DNA of 64,000 nucleotides from Rubellimicrobium roseum. Its GTDB lineage: Bacteria > Pseudomonadota > Alphaproteobacteria > Rhodobacterales > Rhodobacteraceae. Made by a program: the position numbers and the translations under genes. Positions within the stretch are counted from its first letter, which is position 1. Each line of letters begins with the position of its first letter. Where the stretch lies: NCBI RefSeq assembly GCF_006152145.1, contig NZ_VDFV01000019.1, forward strand, positions 1 through 64,000. The letters run 5' to 3'. This document shows, in pieces, positions 35,348 through 45,100 of the stretch. Below the pieces are notes generated by a model, which saw only the letters and a program-made list of their open reading frames with translations, was not told the DNA's origin and did no database searches.

Positions 35348-36325
35348 ATGGGGCAGCTCGAGAACGGACGATGGGTGACGGCCCCCGTGGCGCGGGTCAG
35401 GGACGGCGCCTTCGACCGGCCCGCTTCCTCCTTCCGCAACTGGGTCACGGACGACGGTCGCGCCGGGCCCACGGGCCGCGCGGGCTTCCGCGCCGAATCC
35501 GGGCGCTACCACCTTTATGTCAGCCACGCCTGCCCCTGGGCGCACCGCACCCTGATCGTCCGCGCGCTCAAGGGGCTTGAGGACCACATCGACGTCTCGG
35601 TCGTCCATCCCGACATGCTGGAGGAGGGCTGGACCTTCGCGACCGACTTCCCCGGCGCCACCGGGGACCGGCTCCACGGCCTGCCCTTCCTGCGCGACAT
35701 CTACACCCGCAGCGACCCCGAGGCGACGACCAAGGTCACCGTCCCCGTCCTGTGGGACAAGGAGCGCGAAAAGATCGTCAGCAACGAATCCTCCGAGATC
35801 ATCCGGATGCTGACCCAGGCCTGGGACGGGATCGCCGGCACCGACCTCGACCTCTGGCCCGAGGACCTGCGCGACGCCATCGAGCCCGTGAACGCCCGCA
35901 TCTACGACACGCTCAACAATGGCGTCTACAAGTCGGGCTTCGCCGAATCGCAGGGCGCCTACGAGGCCGCCGTGCGCCCGCTCTTCGACACGCTGGACTG
36001 GCTGGAGGAGCGCCTGTCCGAGAGCCGCTATCTCATGGGCGACAGCCTCACCGAGGCCGACATCCGGCTCTTCACCACGCTCATCCGCTTCGACACGGTT
36101 TATCACGGGCACTTCAAGTGCAACCGGCGCAAGCTGATCGAGTATCCTAACCTCTGGGACTTCACGCGCGACCTCTACCAGACGCCGGGCGTGGCCCCGA
36201 CCGTGCATCTCGACCACATCGCGCGGCACTACCACTACAGCCACGACCGGATTAACCCTTTCCGCATCGTCCCCATCGGGCCCGACCTCGACCTGTGGGA
36301 GCCCCACGGGCGCGAGGACCTCTAG
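35348..36325 (+). CDS. Glutathionyl-hydroquinone reductase (Xi-class GST)
   Basis: A 325-residue Xi-class glutathione transferase, which reduces glutathionyl-hydroquinones with glutathione (YqjG/PcpF family). The catalytic cysteine is in YVSHACPWAHRTLIVRALKG, and further family marks are PVLWDKEREKIVSNESSEIIRML, NNGVYKSGFAESQGAYE, GDSLTEADIRLFTTLIRFD and the late CNRRKLIEYPNLWDF. The ATG at 35348 follows GGGAGACGC. It is divergent from the cobalamin operon. Confidence 0.92.
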   Translation: MGQLENGRWVTAPVARVRDGAFDRPASSFRNWVTDDGRAGPTGRAGFRAESGRYHLYVSHACPWAHRTLIVRALKGLEDHIDVSVVHPDMLEEGWTFATDFPGATGDRLHGLPFLRDIYTRSDPEATTKVTVPVLWDKEREKIVSNESSEIIRMLTQAWDGIAGTDLDLWPEDLRDAIEPVNARIYDTLNNGVYKSGFAESQGAYEAAVRPLFDTLDWLEERLSESRYLMGDSLTEADIRLFTTLIRFDTVYHGHFKCNRRKLIEYPNLWDFTRDLYQTPGVAPTVHLDHIARHYHYSHDRINPFRIVPIGPDLDLWEPHGREDL

Positions 36326-36371
36326 GCCCACCCCTTGCCGGTGGGCCGGGCCTGCGGCACAAGCCGCGGCC

Positions 36372-36749
36372 ATGGCCACCTGGATCACCATCTGCGACAC
36401 CTGCAAGCGGGCCGACTGGCCCGGCCCCGCCGAGGGCGCCCCCGAGCCGCCCGGCGCCCGCCTCGCCGCGCTGGTCGAGGCGGCGGCGGAGGGAACCCCC
36501 GTCCGCACCCGCCGAACCTCCTGCCTCATGGGCTGCGACCACGGCTGCAACGTCGCCGTGCAGGCCGGGGGCAAGCTCTGCTACACCCTGGGCCGCTTCG
36601 AGCCCACGGAGGAGGCCGCCGAGGCCATCGTGGCCTGGGCCGCGCTCCACGCCGAGAGCGCGAGCGGACAGGTGCCCTACAAGCTCTGGCCGCAGCCGGT
36701 GAAGGGCCATTTCGTGACCCGCCACCCGCCGCTCCCGGAGGAGTCATGA
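36372..36749 (+). CDS. DUF1636 family Cys-rich putative metal-binding protein
   Basis: A 125-residue protein with a C8-x2-C11 pair near the start ([11 protein letters not shown]) and a C51-x3-C55-x3-C59 group ([14 protein letters not shown]), consistent with a ferredoxin-like iron-sulfur or metal site. The family (DUF1636) often occurs in cobalamin loci of alphaproteobacteria but has no proven reaction. It overlaps cobC by ATGA, so a role in corrinoid or cobalt metabolism is likely. Confidence 0.85.
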   Translation: MATWITICDTCKRADWPGPAEGAPEPPGARLAALVEAAAEGTPVRTRRTSCLMGCDHGCNVAVQAGGKLCYTLGRFEPTEEAAEAIVAWAALHAESASGQVPYKLWPQPVKGHFVTRHPPLPEES

Positions 36750-37678
36750 CGCGCGACCACGGCGGCGGCCTCGACGCCGCGATGGCGGCCCACGGCGGAG
36801 CCCGCGCGGACTGGCTCGACCTCTCGACCGGCATCAACCCGGTTCCCTATCCCTTGCCGCATCTCCCGGCCCACGCCTGGACCGCGCTGCCCGACCGCGC
36901 GGCGCAGGAGGCGCTGATCACCGCCGCGCGCGAGTTCTGGAACGTCCCCGACAGCGCCGAGATCATCGCCGCCCCCGGCCTCTCCGCCCTGATCGCCCGC
37001 CTGCCCCACGCGACCGGCGTGGACCGCATCGCCATCCCCGGCCCCACCTACAACGAATACGCCGCGAGCTTCTCGGCCGCGGGCGTCCCCCTCGTGGACG
37101 ACCCCGCCGCCCCGGCCGTCCTCGTCCACCCCAACAACCCCGACGGCCGCCTCTGGGGCCCCGAGCACCACGACCGCCCGCTGACGATCGTCGACGAAAG
37201 CTTCTGCGACGTGACGCCCGAGGCGACCCACGTCGCCCGCACCATGCGGCCCGGCACGGTGGTCCTGAAAAGCTTCGGCAAGTTCTGGGGCCTCGCCGGC
37301 CTGCGCCTGGGCTTCGCGATCCTGGCCCCCGGGCCCATCGCGGACCGGATGCGCGAGGCGCTCGGCCCCTGGCCCGTCTCGGGCCCCGCGCTCGCCATCG
37401 GCGCCGAGGCGCTGGGCAACCCCGTCTGGGCCGAGGCCACGCGCCAGCGCCTCTCGGCCGACGCCCGCCGCCTCGACGCCCTTCTCACGGCCCGGGGCGC
37501 GCACCTCGTGGGCGGCACCACGCTCTTCCGTCTCTACGAGGTGGACGACGCCCCCGCCTGGGCCGAGCGCCTCGCGCGCGCCCATGTCCTCGCCCGCGTC
37601 TTCCCCTACTCGCGCACCTGGCTCCGCCTCGGCCTGCCCGCCCCCGACCGCTGGGCGCAACTGGAGGCCGCGCTGTGA
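36746..37678 (+). CDS. cobC: Threonine-phosphate decarboxylase-type aminotransferase
   Basis: A 310-residue PLP enzyme that makes (R)-1-amino-2-propanol phosphate, the linker of cobalamin's lower ligand. The start [17 protein letters not shown] and [16 protein letters not shown] are typical of CobC, with [31 protein letters not shown] and the PLP lysine in [18 protein letters not shown]. It overlaps the DUF1636 gene and cbiB by 4 bp each. Confidence 0.93.
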   Translation: MTRDHGGGLDAAMAAHGGARADWLDLSTGINPVPYPLPHLPAHAWTALPDRAAQEALITAAREFWNVPDSAEIIAAPGLSALIARLPHATGVDRIAIPGPTYNEYAASFSAAGVPLVDDPAAPAVLVHPNNPDGRLWGPEHHDRPLTIVDESFCDVTPEATHVARTMRPGTVVLKSFGKFWGLAGLRLGFAILAPGPIADRMREALGPWPVSGPALAIGAEALGNPVWAEATRQRLSADARRLDALLTARGAHLVGGTTLFRLYEVDDAPAWAERLARAHVLARVFPYSRTWLRLGLPAPDRWAQLEAAL

Positions 37679-38562
37679 CCCTCGTCGCTGCGCTTCTTCT
37701 CGACGCGCTGTTCGGAGAGCCGCACGCCCTCTGGGACCGCTGGCCGCATCCGGCGGTGCTGATGGGCCGCGCCGTGGCCTGGACCGACCGGACCCTCAAC
37801 GACCGCACCCGCCTCCGGGGCGTCGTGGCGGTGCTGATCCTCGTGACCGGCGCGGGCCTCCTGGGCCTCTTTCTCGCCGCCCTCCCGGGTCCCATCGCCG
37901 AGGTGATCGTCGGCGCCATCCTCCTCGCCCAGCGCTCGCTCGCCGACCATGTGCAGGCCGTCGCCCGCGCGCTTCGCATGTCGATCCCCGAAGGGCGTCA
38001 CGCCGTCTCCATGATCGTCGGCCGCGACACCGCTGCGATGGACTCGCCCGCCATCGCCCGCGCCGCCATCGAGTCGGGGGCCGAGAACTTCTCGGACGGC
38101 GTCGTGGCCCCCGCGTTCTGGTTCGCCCTGGGCGGCCTGCCGGGGCTCCTGATCTACAAGGTCGTCAACACCGCCGACAGCATGATCGGCCATCGCACGC
38201 CCCGGCACGAGCAGTTCGGCTGGGCCGCCGCGCGCCTCGACGACCTCCTGAACCTCGCGCCCGCGCGCCTGTCGGCGCTCCTGATCTGGCTCACCCACCC
38301 GCGCAGCGCCTGGGGCCCGATCATCGCCGAGGCCCGCCTGCACCGCTCGCCCAACGCTGGCTGGCCCGAGGCCGCCATGGCCCGTGCCCTCGACGTGGCC
38401 CTCTCCGGCCCCCGCGCCTACCACGGGGAAATGCGCGACTACCCCTGGGTCCACCCGCAGGGCCGCCGCACCATCGGCCCGGCCGAGATCGCGGCCTCGG
38501 TCCGCGTCCTCTGGCAGGCCTGGGCGATCCTCCTCGCCGTCGCGGTGCTGCTCGCCCTCTAG
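37675..38562 (+). CDS. cbiB: Adenosylcobinamide-phosphate synthase
   Basis: A 295-residue inner-membrane protein (CbiB/CobD of aerobic nomenclature) joining the aminopropanol arm to adenosylcobyric acid. Hallmarks: [80 protein letters not shown] and the C-terminal [20 protein letters not shown]. It starts at GTG overlapping the cobC stop. It is convergent with the next gene, and CTAG at 38559-38562 supplies both stops. Confidence 0.94.
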   Translation: MTLVAALLLDALFGEPHALWDRWPHPAVLMGRAVAWTDRTLNDRTRLRGVVAVLILVTGAGLLGLFLAALPGPIAEVIVGAILLAQRSLADHVQAVARALRMSIPEGRHAVSMIVGRDTAAMDSPAIARAAIESGAENFSDGVVAPAFWFALGGLPGLLIYKVVNTADSMIGHRTPRHEQFGWAAARLDDLLNLAPARLSALLIWLTHPRSAWGPIIAEARLHRSPNAGWPEAAMARALDVALSGPRAYHGEMRDYPWVHPQGRRTIGPAEIAASVRVLWQAWAILLAVAVLLAL

Positions 38563-39551
38563 GCCGCCGCCTTCAGCTCCCCGGCCGCCCCGGCCACGAT
38601 CCGCAGCGACTCGAGCCGCGCCTCCAGGTCGTGGATCATCCCCGCGACGATGATCTCGTCGGGTTGCAGCCGCGCCTGCACCTCCTCCAGCCGCCGCCGC
38701 ACGGTGGCGGGGCTCCCCACCGCCGAGAAGGACATCGCCATCTCGGCCCCGCGCAGCGCCGCGGGCGGGATGTCGTCCAGCGGCCCCGGCGGCGGCAGCT
38801 TTCCGGCTTCCCCCGTCCGCAGCCGCGCGAAGGACCGGAGTTGCGAGGACCGCAGCCGCTCGGCCTCCTCGTCCGTCGCCGCCGCGCAGACGCCCATGGC
38901 GACCATGGCATAGGGCGCCTCCAGCCACTGCGAAGGCCGGAAGGTCGCGCGGTAGACCTCCAGCGCCTCCTCCAGATGCGTGGGCGCGAAATGCGAGGCA
39001 AAGGCGTAGGGCAGCCCCAGATAGGCCGCGAGCTGCGCGCCATAGAGCGAACTTCCGAGAATCCACACCGGCACCTCGGTCCCGGCCCCCGGCACCGCCC
39101 GGACCCGCCCATGCTCGGCGCCTTCGGCGAGATAGCCGATCAGCTCCATCACGTCGCGCGGGAAGCCGTCCTCGTCCGTGTCCAGATGCCGCCGCAGCGC
39201 CCGCATGGTCAGCCCGTCCGTCCCCGGCGCGCGCCCGAGCCCGAGGTCGATCCGCCCCGGGAACAGCGTGGCCAGCGTCCCGAACTGCTCGGCCACCACC
39301 AGCGGCGAATGGTTGGGCAACATGATCCCGCCCGCGCCGACGCGGATGACCTGCGTCGCCGCCGCGACATGCTGGATCACCAGCGGCGTCGCCGAGGACG
39401 CGATCCCCGGCATGTTGTGGTGCTCGGCCAGCCAGAAGCGGCGGAAGCCCAGCCGCTCGGCCTCCTGCGCGAGCGCCACGGATTCGCGCAGCGCCTGCGC
39501 GGCGTCGCCGCCTTCCACAATGGGGCAAAGGTCAAGGACGGAAAGCTGCAT
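38559..39551 (-). CDS. LLM-class flavin-dependent oxidoreductase
   Basis: A bacterial luciferase-like monooxygenase of 330 residues: the N-terminus [64 protein letters not shown]-type segments and [19 protein letters not shown] are typical of the group annotated as MsnO8-like/YhbW-like. It is a predicted FMN-dependent enzyme with an unknown substrate. It faces cbiB convergently and is probably a single transcription unit. Confidence 0.87.
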   Translation of the reverse strand: MQLSVLDLCPIVEGGDAAQALRESVALAQEAERLGFRRFWLAEHHNMPGIASSATPLVIQHVAAATQVIRVGAGGIMLPNHSPLVVAEQFGTLATLFPGRIDLGLGRAPGTDGLTMRALRRHLDTDEDGFPRDVMELIGYLAEGAEHGRVRAVPGAGTEVPVWILGSSLYGAQLAAYLGLPYAFASHFAPTHLEEALEVYRATFRPSQWLEAPYAMVAMGVCAAATDEEAERLRSSQLRSFARLRTGEAGKLPPPGPLDDIPPAALRGAEMAMSFSAVGSPATVRRRLEEVQARLQPDEIIVAGMIHDLEARLESLRIVAGAAGELKAAA

Positions 39552-39619
39552 GGGATGGCCTCGCGCTGATCGGCCCCTTTAGGTGGCCTCTCCGCGTGGC
39601 CCCGACAACCCCGGCCCCG

Positions 39620-40174
39620 TCAGGGGAGCCATGCGCGCAGCCCATGGTCCGCCGCGAAGGGGGCGCCGACCACCGCCAGCGCCACCAGCGCCGACAGGAT
39701 CGACCGCTCGCGCATCAGCCCATAGCCCAGCGCCGCCAAAATCCCCACGCCGCCCGCGATCCACCGCCAGGCCTCGCCCGAGGGCAGCACCGCCACCGCC
39801 ATCCAGGCCGCCCCCAGCGCGTTCACGAGCAGCCAGAGGTGGCTCCAGCCCCCCAGGCTCACCTGGAACGGCTCGGGCAGCCAGATGCGGCCAAAGCCCC
39901 GCGCGGGCGACAGCATGTCCGCCGCCATGTGCACCGCCACGCCCAGCGCCGCCCCGGCCGCCGCCGCCGGCCCCAGCTCGGGCAGGAACCACAGCACGAG
40001 GCACGGCAGCAGCACCGAATGCGTCAGGATCGACCGATGGTGCAGCAGCCGCAGCATCCAGAGATCCACGTCGGGCGCGGGCAGGAAGGCCAGCGTCGCC
40101 CCCGCCAGAAGCGCCACCTGCCCCGGCATCGTCAGGACGAGCCGCAGCACGAGGTCCAAGATGTCCCCACTCAT
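39620..40174 (-). CDS. Membrane-bound metal-dependent hydrolase, DUF457/YdjM-like
   Basis: A 184-residue membrane protein with about five helices. The conserved polar residues are in FLPAPDVDLWMLRLLHHRSILTHS (Asp, two His and HRSxxTHS) and VAVHMAADMLSP, matching the DUF457 group of predicted membrane-embedded metal hydrolases. Its substrate is unknown. Upstream, toward preA, lies the 60-bp element copy B. Confidence 0.78.
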   Translation of the reverse strand: MSGDILDLVLRLVLTMPGQVALLAGATLAFLPAPDVDLWMLRLLHHRSILTHSVLLPCLVLWFLPELGPAAAAGAALGVAVHMAADMLSPARGFGRIWLPEPFQVSLGGWSHLWLLVNALGAAWMAVAVLPSGEAWRWIAGGVGILAALGYGLMRERSILSALVALAVVGAPFAADHGLRAWLP

Positions 40175-40267
40175 GGGAGTCGATGCCCCCGCGCCGCGCC
40201 GGTCGCGCGCCGCCCGCTGTCCTGTCCTGCCATGCGCCCCCGCCTGATTCGCGTGGCCTCCCGGCCA

Positions 40268-40327
40268 CGCCCAAGCCGTTGCGCGGGTCCGGGGGGCACC
40301 GTTCGGTGCTGCAGGGATTCGTTAACC
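40268..40327 (+). repeat. 60-bp dispersed non-coding element, copy B
   Basis: It has the same blocks as 9551-9610: CGCCCAAG at 40268, ACCGTTCGGTGCTG at 40298-40311 and CGTTAACC at 40320-40327 with identical distances. 55 bp further on, AGGAGAGACC precedes an ATG at 40383 that opens a frame only about 24 codons before it enters the antisense of preA. The 280-bp gap 40175-40454 holds no other gene that I can support. Confidence 0.65.
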
Positions 40328-40454
40328 GCTCCCTGCGATCCTGCTCTGGCGGGCCCCATACCCGCCCCGAACAGGAGAGACCATGGCCCCCACGCCTTGC
40401 CCCAAAGCCAAGGGGCCGGAGCATCGCCCCGGCCCCCGCGCCGATGTCAGGCCC

Positions 40455-41759
40455 TCACTCCGCCGCGATCTTGCGGGTGGGGTTGTTGGGGTGCGTGGTC
40501 CAATTGGCGTAGTCGCCCACGACCATGCCGGTACGCGGGTCGATGGCCCCTTTCGGCAGCTCGACCATGGTGATGCAGCTCTCGACGGGGCAGACGTCCA
40601 CGCACAGGTTGCAGGCCACGCATTCCTCGTCCTTCACCGTGAAGACCCGGCCGGGGTTCATGGCGATGGCCTGGTGGCTGGTGTCCTCGCAGGCCGCGAA
40701 GCAGCGCCCGCAGGAGATGCAGAGGTCCTGGTCGATCCGCGCCTTGGTGACGTAGTTGAGGTTCAGATACTGCCAGTCGGTGACGTTCGGCACCGCGCGG
40801 GCGACGAGTTGATCGACGCCCGTGAATCCCTTCTGGTCCATGTAGGCCGACAGCCCCGCCGTCATTTCCTTGATGATGCCGAAGCCATAGGTCATCGCCG
40901 CCGTGCAGACCTGCACCGTGCCCGCCCCCAGCGCCAGGAACTCCGCCGCGTCGCGCCACGTCGTCACGCCGCCGATGCCGCTGATCGGCAGCCCCCGCGT
41001 CTCGGGGCTTCGCGCGATCTCGGCCACCATATTGAGCGCGATGGGCTTCACCGCCGGCCCGCAATAGCCGCCATGCGTGCCCTTGCCGTCGATCATCGGC
41101 TCGGGGCTGAACGTGTCGAGGTTCACGCTGGTGATCGAGTTGATGGTGTTAATGAGGGACACGGCGTCCGCCCCGCCCCGCTTCGCCGCCTCGGCGGGCT
41201 TGCGGATGTCGCTGATGTTGGGCGTCAGCTTCACGATGCAGGGCATCCGGCTGTGCGTCTTGACCCAGCGCGTGACCATCTCGATGTATTCGGGCACCTG
41301 CCCCACGGCGCTGCCCATGCCCCGCTCGGCCATCCCGTGCGGGCAGCCGAAGTTCAGCTCCACCCCGTCCGCCCCGGTGTCCTCGATGCGATGGAGAATG
41401 TCCTTCCACGAGTCCTCGTCGCAGGGCACCATGAGCGAGATGATCAGCGCCCGGTCGGGATAGTCCCGCTTCACGCTCTTGATCTCGCGCAGGTTCACCT
41501 CCAGCGGCCGGTCGGTGATCAGCTCGATGTTGTTGATGCCCAGCACGCGGCGGTCGGCCCCGTAGACCACGCCATAGCGCGGCCCGTTGACGTTGACGAC
41601 CGGCGGCCCCTCGGACCCCAGCGTCTTCCACACGACACCACCCCACCCCGCCTCGAAGGCGCGGCGGACGTTGTACTCCTTGTCCGTCGGCGGAGCCGAG
41701 GCGAGCCAGAACGGGTTCGGGCTCTTGATGCCGATGAAGTCGGTCGAAAGGTTCGCCAT
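40455..41759 (-). CDS. preA: NAD-dependent dihydropyrimidine dehydrogenase subunit PreA
   Basis: The catalytic FMN and iron-sulfur subunit of the enzyme that reduces uracil and thymine to their dihydro forms. In 434 residues, a dihydroorotate-dehydrogenase-like barrel (about 1-330; FIGIKSPNPFWLASAPPTDKE-type start, ELNFGCPHGMAERGMGSAVG, GLPISGIGGVTTWRDAAEFL) is followed by two 4Fe-4S motifs, CISCGRCFAACEDTS and CVACNLCVDVCPVESC. It follows preT at 3 bp. Confidence 0.94.
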   Translation of the reverse strand: MANLSTDFIGIKSPNPFWLASAPPTDKEYNVRRAFEAGWGGVVWKTLGSEGPPVVNVNGPRYGVVYGADRRVLGINNIELITDRPLEVNLREIKSVKRDYPDRALIISLMVPCDEDSWKDILHRIEDTGADGVELNFGCPHGMAERGMGSAVGQVPEYIEMVTRWVKTHSRMPCIVKLTPNISDIRKPAEAAKRGGADAVSLINTINSITSVNLDTFSPEPMIDGKGTHGGYCGPAVKPIALNMVAEIARSPETRGLPISGIGGVTTWRDAAEFLALGAGTVQVCTAAMTYGFGIIKEMTAGLSAYMDQKGFTGVDQLVARAVPNVTDWQYLNLNYVTKARIDQDLCISCGRCFAACEDTSHQAIAMNPGRVFTVKDEECVACNLCVDVCPVESCITMVELPKGAIDPRTGMVVGDYANWTTHPNNPTRKIAAE

Positions 41760-41762
41760 CGC

Positions 41763-43091
41763 TCAGGTCCTCCCCATCAGCGCCGCATGGATCGCCTCGG
41801 CGGCATCGCGCCCCTGCGCGGCCGCCGTCACCGTCAGGTCCTGCCCGCCGGGCGCGCAGTCGCCCCCGACCCAGACGCCGGGCGGCAGGCTGCCCGGATC
41901 GATCTTGCCCCCGATCGCGCCCACGCCCTCGGCCAGGTCGCCGATCTTCTGGCCGATGGCCTTGAACACCTGGTCCGCCTCCAGCCGGAAGCCGTCCTCG
42001 CGCAAGCGCAGCACCCCCTCTGGCGTGGTCTCGGTATAGGCGAACTGCACCTCGTGGACGGCGCCGTTGCCCCGCACCTCGACGGGCGCGGCCTCGTGGA
42101 CGATGCGGACGCCCACGTGCTTGGCGTGGTCCTGCTCGTAGCCCGAGGCGCCCATCTGCCCCTGGTCGCGGCGGTAGACGATGGTCACGTTCTCGGCCCC
42201 CAAGGCCTTGGACTGCACCGCCGCGTCGATGGCGGTCATGCCGCCCCCGATCACGACGACGCTGCGCCCCACGGGGATCGCGCCCTTGTCTCCGGCCTGC
42301 CGCAGGCCCGCGATGAACTCCACCGCGTCGCGGACCTCGGCCTTGTCCTCGCCCGGCGCGCGCAGGTCGTTCACCGCCTGCAGCCCCACGCCGAGGAACA
42401 CCGCGTCGAAGTCGCGCCGCAGGTCGTCAAGGCTCATGTCCCGGCCCAGCTCCACGCCCAGCCGCAGATCGATCCCGCCGATCCCCAGGATCCAGTCCAC
42501 CTCGGCCTGCGCGAAGTCCTGCGGCACCTTGTAGGCGGCGATCCCGTATTCGTTCAGCCCGCCCGCCTTGGGCCGCTTGTCGAACACCACGACGTCATGG
42601 CCATGCATCGCCAGCCGGTGCGCGCAGGACAGCCCCGCCGGCCCCGCGCCCACCACCGCGACCCTGCAGCCCGTCGAGGGCGCGCGGCCATAGGGGTGGG
42701 CGTTCCGCGCCATCCCGGCGTCGGTGGCAAAGCGCTGGAGCCGTCCGATCTCCACGGGCTTGCCCTCGGCCGCCTCGCGCACGCAGGCCCCCTCGCAAAG
42801 CTGCTCGGTCGGGCAGACGCGGGCGCAGGCGCCGCCGAAGATGTTGGAGTCCCAGATCGTCTTGGCCGCGACTTCGGGCTGGTCCCCGAGGATCTGCCGG
42901 ATGAAGAGGGGGATGTCGATCTCGGTCGGGCAGGCCTGGATGCAGGGCGCGTCGTAGCAGAAGTAGCAGCGATCCGCCGCCACCTTTGCCTCGTGCCGGT
43001 CCAAGGGCTGCTGGGCGTCCGCGAAGTTGGCGGCGATCCGCCCGCCATCGAGGCGGTGCGGGACGACGCCGGGGGTCTGCGGGCTGTTCAT
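41763..43091 (-). CDS. preT: NAD-dependent dihydropyrimidine dehydrogenase subunit PreT
   Basis: The FAD/NAD(P)H-binding electron-input subunit, related to the glutamate synthase small chain (442 residues). An N-terminal Cys-rich region (CYFCYDAPCIQACPTEIDIP, ACARVCPTEQLCEGACVR) holds iron-sulfur clusters; VAVVGAGPAGLSCAHRLAMHG binds FAD and VVVIGGGMTAIDAAVQSKALG binds the nicotinamide cofactor. The ATG at 43091 is preceded by GGGAG. A longer frame to 43151 runs through a palindromic A/T-rich promoter segment and was not used. Confidence 0.93.
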   Translation of the reverse strand: MNSPQTPGVVPHRLDGGRIAANFADAQQPLDRHEAKVAADRCYFCYDAPCIQACPTEIDIPLFIRQILGDQPEVAAKTIWDSNIFGGACARVCPTEQLCEGACVREAAEGKPVEIGRLQRFATDAGMARNAHPYGRAPSTGCRVAVVGAGPAGLSCAHRLAMHGHDVVVFDKRPKAGGLNEYGIAAYKVPQDFAQAEVDWILGIGGIDLRLGVELGRDMSLDDLRRDFDAVFLGVGLQAVNDLRAPGEDKAEVRDAVEFIAGLRQAGDKGAIPVGRSVVVIGGGMTAIDAAVQSKALGAENVTIVYRRDQGQMGASGYEQDHAKHVGVRIVHEAAPVEVRGNGAVHEVQFAYTETTPEGVLRLREDGFRLEADQVFKAIGQKIGDLAEGVGAIGGKIDPGSLPPGVWVGGDCAPGGQDLTVTAAAQGRDAAEAIHAALMGRT

Positions 43092-43139
43092 GGCTGGCTC
43101 CCTGTTCGTCTTATTGGGACGAAGCCTGCCACAGGGCCA

Positions 43140-43163
43140 GAATTTTACCAAACGGAAAAATTC
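43140..43163 (-). promoter_or_regulatory. A/T-rich inverted repeat upstream of preT
   Basis: GAATTTT (43140-43146) and AAAAATTC (43156-43163) flank nine bases, an obvious palindrome in an otherwise G+C-rich region, 49-72 bp upstream of the preT ATG and next to the plsC-like stop codon. On the minus strand the segment includes TAAAAT, a possible -10. It is a good candidate operator or promoter for pyrimidine-catabolic control. Confidence 0.45.
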
Positions 43164-43172
43164 CGGGCTCCG

Positions 43173-44531
43173 TCACCTCTCGAAGTGATGAGCGATGCTG
43201 CCCGCATAATAGGCAAGGAGGTCCAGCTCCTCGGGACGGACCCGCAGCCCCTCGGGCGTCTCGACCGTCACCCCCCGCTCGGCCAGCAGCCCGAGCGCGT
43301 CCTCGACGATCTTCGCCGGCCCCCGTCCGGGCAGGCCCAGCCCTTGCAAGGAAAGGATGCGCAGGTCGTCCCGCACGAGCACCTCCAGCTCGGCCCGTGT
43401 CCGATGGGCGCCATCCTGCAGGTGCCGAGCAACCAGCGGCACGGGCAGCACGGGCATGGCGCGCCGCACCCGCGCCATCAGCTCGGCCGCCAGCGCCTGC
43501 GTGGGATGCCCATGCCGCTCGGCCAGGAAGGCGCGCAGCGACAGCGGCAGCCCCAACGCCACCTTGGCCGTGCCGAAGCCGCGGAAGCGGCCCCGCAGGC
43601 GCTGCCACAGATGGTGGCCCACGCCCCCCAACACCTCGCCCAAGGGCGGGCGGAAGCGGCGCACGCCCGTCACATGGGCGCGGATCAGGAAGCGGTCCTC
43701 CAGCACGCGGTCGTAGTTCAGCGCCACGGGGACGAAGATCACATCCCGCGTGCGCTCTGGCGTCCCCTCGACGATGTAGCTCAGCAGCCCCAGCCGCGGC
43801 TCCCCCGGCCGTCCGTCGAGGCTGAGGCGTCCCTCTGGAAAGATCGCCTGCGTCACCCCCCCGGCGGTCGCCATCTGGACGTAGCGCGCCAGCACCCGTC
43901 GGTAGAGCGCGCCCCGCTCGCGCCGCCGGATGAAGTAGGCGCCCATCAGGCGGATCAGGCCCGACAGTGGCCAGACCCTCGCCCATTCCCCCACCGCGTA
44001 GCTCAGCGCCGCCGAGCCCGACACCAGCCAAGTCACCAGCACGTAGTCCATGTTCGAGCGATGGTTCATCACGAAGACCACCGCCGCGTCCCCAGGCAGC
44101 CGGTCGAGATCCCTCAGGTCGATCTCCGACAGCCGGATGCGGTAGAGCGCGCGCGACAGCCACCGGGCGAGCCGCGTCCCCCAGCCGAAGTAAAGCGTGG
44201 CCGAGAAGGCGGGCACGATCTCGCGGGCAAAGGCGCGGGCGCGCTCGAAGGCCACGCTTTCGGGAATGCCCTGGGCATGGGCCTCCTCGGCCACTGCGCG
44301 GGTCACGGCCGGATCGTAGATCAGCCGCTGGATCATGTCGTGCCTCCGCGCGAGCTTGAACGGCTCAATGGGGCGCTGGAGCCGGCTGTTGAGCCGCGCC
44401 ACCGCACGTTCCATCCGCAGGCGAAAGAACCAGCGCACCGACGGGAACAGGAAATGCGAGGCAAACGTGACCCCTGCGAAGAGCAGGATCAGGATCAGCA
44501 GCCAAAGCGGAATGGCGACGGTGCGGGTCAT
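43173..44531 (-). CDS. PlsC/PlsB-type acyltransferase
   Basis: A 452-residue membrane-associated acyltransferase. One N-terminal membrane helix (about 6-24) precedes the acyltransferase domain with VVFVMNHRSNMDYVLV (HX4D motif) and QAIFPEGRLSLDG (substrate-binding motif). The additional C-terminal 200 residues make it resemble glycerol-3-phosphate acyltransferases more than short PlsC proteins. It probably acylates (lyso)phospholipid precursors. The start at 44531 is preferred since the upstream extension is charged and lacks family similarity. Confidence 0.82.
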   Translation of the reverse strand: MTRTVAIPLWLLILILLFAGVTFASHFLFPSVRWFFRLRMERAVARLNSRLQRPIEPFKLARRHDMIQRLIYDPAVTRAVAEEAHAQGIPESVAFERARAFAREIVPAFSATLYFGWGTRLARWLSRALYRIRLSEIDLRDLDRLPGDAAVVFVMNHRSNMDYVLVTWLVSGSAALSYAVGEWARVWPLSGLIRLMGAYFIRRRERGALYRRVLARYVQMATAGGVTQAIFPEGRLSLDGRPGEPRLGLLSYIVEGTPERTRDVIFVPVALNYDRVLEDRFLIRAHVTGVRRFRPPLGEVLGGVGHHLWQRLRGRFRGFGTAKVALGLPLSLRAFLAERHGHPTQALAAELMARVRRAMPVLPVPLVARHLQDGAHRTRAELEVLVRDDLRILSLQGLGLPGRGPAKIVEDALGLLAERGVTVETPEGLRVRPEELDLLAYYAGSIAHHFER

Positions 44532-44742
44532 GATCCCGAGCCATGACAGGGAAGCGCGCGGCCGGCAATCCCGCGCGCGTGCGTCTTGGCTCCATTCCGG
44601 GATCGTCGGATCGGGCGGGATGCGCGCAATGACGGCGTTTCCCATATTGCGATATTGAATCGCGCGCTGTAGGCGCTATCAATCCCAAGAAGGGGCGTGC
44701 CGTACGAGTGGCGGGGTTTTCTGCTCAGACGAGGGAACAAGA

Positions 44743-45084
44743 ATGACGGAATTCGAGAACATGTCGCGCAAGGAGCTGATGCAGCTCCGCGCCAATATCG
44801 ACAAGGCGATCGCCACCGTGGGCGACCGCGACAAGCGCAATGCGCTGCGCGCCGCAGAAGAAGCCGCGCGCGAGCACGGCTTTACGCTGACCGAGCTCGT
44901 GCCGCTCATGGGCCAGGTCCGCGGCCGCCGCGGCAAGACCGAGGCCGCCACCGCCGGCGGCGCGCCGCGCTATCGCAATCCCGAGAATCCCGACCAGACC
45001 TGGTCGGGCCGGGGACGCCGCCCGCGCTGGATCCACGAGGCCGAGGCCGCCGGACGCCCGCTGTCCGAGATGGAGATCGGCTGA
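44743..45084 (+). CDS. H-NS family nucleoid protein, HvrA-like
   Basis: A 113-residue H-NS-like protein. An N-terminal coiled-coil oligomerisation part (MSRKELMQLRANIDKAIATV to AAREHGFTLTELV, about 7-55) and a flexible linker lead to the C-terminal DNA-binding motif YRNPENPDQTWSGRGRRPRWI. In Rhodobacter the relative HvrA modulates photosynthesis and nitrogen-fixation genes, and H-NS proteins generally silence A/T-rich DNA. A GAGGGAAC site precedes the ATG. It is divergent from the acyltransferase gene. Confidence 0.88.
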   Translation: MTEFENMSRKELMQLRANIDKAIATVGDRDKRNALRAAEEAAREHGFTLTELVPLMGQVRGRRGKTEAATAGGAPRYRNPENPDQTWSGRGRRPRWIHEAEAAGRPLSEMEIG

Positions 45085-45100
45085 GCCGGAGGTGGGGCGC

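Noticed and set aside
40383-44546. A 1,387-codon open frame on the plus strand
   Set aside because: It is antisense to preA, preT and the acyltransferase gene, all clearly identified. Long antisense frames are expected in DNA with G or C at most third codon positions, and the translation is rich in His, Arg, Pro and Gln with no family features.
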